This document shows positions 52,266-55,643 of a stretch of DNA of 55,643 nucleotides, piece by piece. The translations under genes and the position numbers were made by a program. Positions within the stretch are counted from its first letter, which is position 1, and each line of letters begins with the position of its first letter. Origin of the DNA: Nitrosomonas sp. (lineage in GTDB: Bacteria; Pseudomonadota; Gammaproteobacteria; Burkholderiales; Nitrosomonadaceae); contig JAJHPK010000030.1 in NCBI GenBank assembly GCA_020890945.1, positions 1-55,643 on the forward strand, written 5' to 3'. The notes under the pieces were generated by a model. It made no database searches and was not told the origin of the DNA. It was given only the letters and a program-made list of their open reading frames with translations.

Positions 52266-54707
52266 CTATTTAGCTGCAGGTTTTGCCGCAGCAGGTGCAT
52301 TTTTAGCTGGCGGTGTTGCGGCTGGCGCAGCAGCCTCAGCTTTCTCGGCAGGCGCTGCTTTTGAAGATTTGTCAGTCGCAGGAGCCTCCTCTGCTTTGAT
52401 TTCAGTTTTCTTCGCATCAGATGCTGTAGCAGGTTCAGCTGGAGCCGGAGGAGTTGCTGCTTCCGGTTTTGTTGCTGCCGCATCAGGCGATGATGCTTCT
52501 GGTTTTGCCGGATCCTTCGTGTCAACTACGGCTTTTTCACCGGCAAAATGATTGCGCACTTGATCAATGGTACCTTCATTGATATAACCTGCGTGCCATA
52601 GATAACCCAGTCCGCCTAACAGCAACAGAATAAACAAATACGATTTCCAGGGACTTTTTTCTTCGGCATACGGATCTGCAATCGAGCGCTGCGCACCTTG
52701 TGGCAACGTAGCCATTTTAGTGAGTGATGCGCCAAACGGGATATTAATAATTGCACGGGTATTGACGGCCCAACCATTGGCATCCAACAAAGGAGCCAAG
52801 TTGCGTTTGCGTAGTTTGAGATACGCCAATAATACTGAAGGACCGGAAATCAGCAAAATCAAGCCAAGAATCGCCAGCGGCATTTGCCACCAAACTAAAC
52901 TGATAAAGCCTGTCACTACAGAAGCAATTGCCGTACCGATAGCACCAACGGCCAATCCGATTGCGGCAAAAATACCGGCAAACTTACCGACATCGAATGG
53001 CGCTGGCGGTGCTTTACCCGCTTCCGCCGTTTGTGCTGAGCTAGCAATACCAGAAGCAGCTTGGTCTTGCACGGCTTTTTCACGGGCGCTGGCCATTTTC
53101 TCGATTTGTTCCCCAATCATTTTTCCTATCCGTTTGTACGGATACCAAAATGCTTGGCGCACACTGATCGGATGTTCGACAATTTTGGTGATGGTGGCAT
53201 CCCAATCTTGTCCTTTGCGATCGTAGAATATACCGTTACGTCCAACCATCAAATTATCGGCATCGCCATTGGTAAACGCTGCAGCAATATTCATTTTTTG
53301 CGTATCATCGCCTCTGCGCTTGCATTCACAGTAGGCTAAATAAGTACCACTCAGATTTGCCATACCGCTGTGTTGCGAAGGATCGTTGATATGCAAGCAA
53401 AAATCACAACTGCGCCCATCCAGATACAGTGTTCCGGCTTGAAATATCGCTTTATCCCGTCGCGTGTAAAAATCACGGAACGATACAAAGTTATTCAATA
53501 ACTGAAATAGATGATGATGATAGCGGATTAATTTCTCGACCGAGTCGATTGCATCAGAAGCATTGGCTAGAGATTTATCTTTCTGAATCAACGCTATAAT
53601 TTTTTCTTGATAACCGCCCGACAAAATAGCACGAACGCGCTGAATACCTAAACTTTCGACGACGGCACCGCGTTTATTGTTTAACCAGACTTGGTGAGCG
53701 GCGAATTTTCCGCATAAAGTTTCCCATTCATCACTAGTCAAGGAATCCTTTTTACCCATTAAAGGATGAACTACTTTATTTTTGAATTCCGTAATTGCTT
53801 GCAACCAGGCCGGATTGATTCCTTTCTCAAGCGGTAATTGCTTGGCCGCTTCAATTTTCGCTAAAGGCAAACTAATCAATTGTTCAGAAGATGCCGACAA
53901 ATCTTGGCTAGCCAACGCCTCATAACCCGTCAGTGCTGGATTAAGCGGTTCGCTTGCACGTTGATCAAACTCGGCCAAACGGCAACGGGTAAAATAATCA
54001 TCAATTTTAGTTTTGATCGCATCAAATGCAGTTTTGGCCGCCCCTGTCTCTTGCCCGAGAATCAGGATATTACTGGCATCCCGTTCAGCATCTTGCCACC
54101 ATTCAGAAAAAGCTTGCGCTTCGGTGAAAAACTGATTGAATTTTTCTTCCGAAACACCTGGCAAGCCCGAACGATCTAAATCGGAACCCACGCACGTCAT
54201 CATTTCTTCAATGACGGCTTGAGTGTCAGCATCTCCCGCCGCACTCGACGGAACAATGCCATCTCCATTGAATTTGGTACTGGCAAAAATCTTATTCAAA
54301 TCAGCCGTATCTTCAACACTGATCGTGGTTTCATCTTTTTTGCCAATGTTATGCAATATTTGCTTCGCAGAAGCTAACAAAGCACCACCTTCGGCACTAC
54401 TATCATCAATCGCATCTAAAGATAGCACTGCGCTACCTTTTACCAAATCTGTTGGATTTTTCAACATAGAGGTTGCCCAATTCGCAGCCGATATGATTTC
54501 CGGTACGCGAATGTGGCCGTCTTTGTCTGTATCAAGAAATTCTAACGTTTTTTGATCAAACTCCAAATTCGTTGTAGGGCAACTTAATGCAGCCCAAAGT
54601 TTTGGATCAAGATCGGTCAGCGATTTAATATCCTCACCTGTTTCGAGACGTACTTGATCAAAGCCGCCTGAACGAAAAAAACGCCATTTATGCGATAAAG
54701 TATTCAT
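52266..54707 (-). CDS. Large EF-hand domain membrane protein of unknown function
   Basis: An 813-aa protein. One clear EF-hand loop lies near the N-terminus (FLDTDKDGHIRVPEI, about 58-72), with weaker Asp-rich stretches (STKFNGDGIVP; SDLDRSGLPG) resembling further loops. A central helical region follows. Near 430-465 a Cys cluster (SCDFCLHI ... YCECKRRG) could bind zinc. Hydrophobic segments are at about 575-605, 610-635 (PLAILGLILLISGPSVLLAYL) and 690-710 (YLFILLLLGGLGYLW). The last 75 residues are Ala/Pro/Lys/Glu-rich and probably disordered. No signal peptide at the N-terminus. I do not recognise a named family. Confidence 0.75.
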   Translation of the reverse strand: MNTLSHKWRFFRSGGFDQVRLETGEDIKSLTDLDPKLWAALSCPTTNLEFDQKTLEFLDTDKDGHIRVPEIISAANWATSMLKNPTDLVKGSAVLSLDAIDDSSAEGGALLASAKQILHNIGKKDETTISVEDTADLNKIFASTKFNGDGIVPSSAAGDADTQAVIEEMMTCVGSDLDRSGLPGVSEEKFNQFFTEAQAFSEWWQDAERDASNILILGQETGAAKTAFDAIKTKIDDYFTRCRLAEFDQRASEPLNPALTGYEALASQDLSASSEQLISLPLAKIEAAKQLPLEKGINPAWLQAITEFKNKVVHPLMGKKDSLTSDEWETLCGKFAAHQVWLNNKRGAVVESLGIQRVRAILSGGYQEKIIALIQKDKSLANASDAIDSVEKLIRYHHHLFQLLNNFVSFRDFYTRRDKAIFQAGTLYLDGRSCDFCLHINDPSQHSGMANLSGTYLAYCECKRRGDDTQKMNIAAAFTNGDADNLMVGRNGIFYDRKGQDWDATITKIVEHPISVRQAFWYPYKRIGKMIGEQIEKMASAREKAVQDQAASGIASSAQTAEAGKAPPAPFDVGKFAGIFAAIGLAVGAIGTAIASVVTGFISLVWWQMPLAILGLILLISGPSVLLAYLKLRKRNLAPLLDANGWAVNTRAIINIPFGASLTKMATLPQGAQRSIADPYAEEKSPWKSYLFILLLLGGLGYLWHAGYINEGTIDQVRNHFAGEKAVVDTKDPAKPEASSPDAAATKPEAATPPAPAEPATASDAKKTEIKAEEAPATDKSSKAAPAEKAEAAAPAATPPAKNAPAAAKPAAK

Positions 54708-54881
54708 GAAGTTCCTTTTTATTGGTCAATTTACAGCGCTAAGAGTGATACTGTGCATACCACGTTTGCAAATGGCAGCGTTGAGATAATTCTGATTAGA
54801 ATCACATGAAACTATCGAATGATAACTTAGTTAGATTCTTATGTGGAAACGTCTTTGCATAAATTCCGTTTACCGAACAGT

Positions 54882-55622
54882 CTAATTTTTCTGTTTCATA
54901 CAAGCAGCAATATGATTTTTAAAGAAATCTCCGGTCAATCCGAGAATTTCAGCTTGATTCTGACAAAATTTCAATCTCGAAGGATCTCGATGATCAGTTT
55001 CCTCAATTCGAGCAGGTAATGGTTGCACCTTTGTCACCGGATGAACAATTTTTTGTGCGGACAATGATTCCACATTCAAGCGCACTGAAATCATCCCCGC
55101 AGAACCGAATCCCAGTTCAGTAGCCGCTTGCTTCGATAAATTGATGACTCGATCACCGCCGCCACCCCATCGATCATTAATACGCACAACCACTTGTTGA
55201 TTATTTCTTAAATTGGTCACACGAACCGTACTTCCCAATGGAATCGATTTATGCGCGGCCGTTAACAATTCAGGCGAATATCTTTCACCGCTCGCTGTTA
55301 AACGCCCTTCCATATCGACAGCATAATAGGTCGCAACACCCGTCTCTGAAGGCCATTGCAATTCATCTTTCGGCAACTCATTTTTTTTGTTTTCTTGTTG
55401 GCTATTTTGTACTTCAGCCGAACCTTTTTGTGTGGTTTGCTCGATTGCAGGTTTAGACTTAGGGATATGCGTTTCAGGCTTGGTATTAAAAGTCACGGGG
55501 GGGTTTTCATTGGGAGATTCGCTCGGCACCGATGTCTCTTGTACCGACACTGACGAACAACCCAATACTAACGAAGCAATTAAACCATAACACCCTAATT
55601 TGATTAAATTTATTGTATACAC
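54882..55622 (-). CDS. rlpA: RlpA-like septal ring lipoprotein (lytic transglycosylase family)
   Basis: A 246-aa lipoprotein with lipobox GLIASLVLGCSS (Cys about 22). A Ser/Pro/Lys/Gln-rich linker (about 25-90) precedes a double-psi beta-barrel domain: GVATYYAVDMEGRLTASGERY, AAHKSIPLGSTVRVTNLRNNQ, VVVRINDRWGGGGDRVINLSKQAA. RlpA proteins cut peptide-free peptidoglycan strands at the septum in some species. No SPOR domain is seen; the C-terminal tail (RLKFCQNQAEILGLTGDFF) contains two cysteines instead. The start is 21 bp from the window edge. Confidence 0.88.
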   Translation of the reverse strand: MYTINLIKLGCYGLIASLVLGCSSVSVQETSVPSESPNENPPVTFNTKPETHIPKSKPAIEQTTQKGSAEVQNSQQENKKNELPKDELQWPSETGVATYYAVDMEGRLTASGERYSPELLTAAHKSIPLGSTVRVTNLRNNQQVVVRINDRWGGGGDRVINLSKQAATELGFGSAGMISVRLNVESLSAQKIVHPVTKVQPLPARIEETDHRDPSRLKFCQNQAEILGLTGDFFKNHIAACMKQKN

Positions 55623-55643
55623 AGCATTCTTTCTCTATTATTA

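Noticed and set aside
52720-53226. 168-aa plus-strand ORF inside the EF-hand gene
   Set aside because: Antisense shadow of helical, Ala-rich coding sequence; no start signal or family match.

Overview
The window looks like a chromosomal segment of a betaproteobacterium, most likely of the Nitrosomonadales (Nitrosomonas/Nitrosospira type). The evidence is gene order: aroQ-accB-accC-prmA-DUF3426-metH, rplU-rpmA-obgE-proB with divergent ispB, and hemA-prfA-prmC-grxD are classic betaproteobacterial blocks. A moderate-to-low GC content (estimated by eye) and a B12-salvage operon with BtuM fit. The species assignment is inference.

Region 1 (1-7467) is an accessory island. It holds the 3' part of a phage P2 gpA-type HUH replication endonuclease, then a compact and apparently complete type II-C CRISPR-Cas system: tracrRNA (minus strand), cas9-cas1-cas2 (plus strand) and a 16-repeat/15-spacer array. 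The tracrRNA anti-repeat shows that crRNAs are made from the minus strand, towards cas2. A perfect 18-bp palindrome separates cas2 from the array. The island abuts the 3' end of a tRNA-Thr(CGU) gene, a typical integration site.

Region 2 (7620-16975) is housekeeping: shikimate pathway (aroQ), the biotin-carboxylase half of acetyl-CoA carboxylase (accBC), L11 methyltransferase (prmA), a zinc-ribbon membrane protein, B12-dependent methionine synthase (metH) and a lipoprotein. Region 3 (16976-26598) is accessory. Two tandem FG-GAP/RTX secreted beta-propeller genes share a 273-bp identical 3' block. They face an HD-GYP response regulator and a hybrid histidine kinase that is split in two by an apparent small deletion.

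Region 4 (27014-38997) is again housekeeping: proB, obgE, rpmA, rplU, ispB, periplasmic carbonic anhydrase, a YqaA-like protein, grxD, prmC, prfA, hemA, creA, an L,D-transpeptidase, tadA and prmB. Region 5 (39132-45847) is scarred. It has a methyltransferase pseudogene with one nonsense codon, a 51-aa ORF whose Shine-Dalgarno lies in a hairpin loop, and two IS481-type transposase fragments in opposite orientation. The fragments flank a polysaccharide pair (UDP-sugar dehydratase, WecA-like transferase) and a serine-glyoxylate aminotransferase.

Region 6 (45855-52239) is a cobalamin-riboswitch-controlled operon, btuB-btuM-cobO-cobU-cobT-cobC-cobS. It takes up B12 or cobinamide and rebuilds adenosylcobalamin, and so plausibly supplies MetH. 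The window closes with a large EF-hand membrane protein and an RlpA-like lipoprotein.
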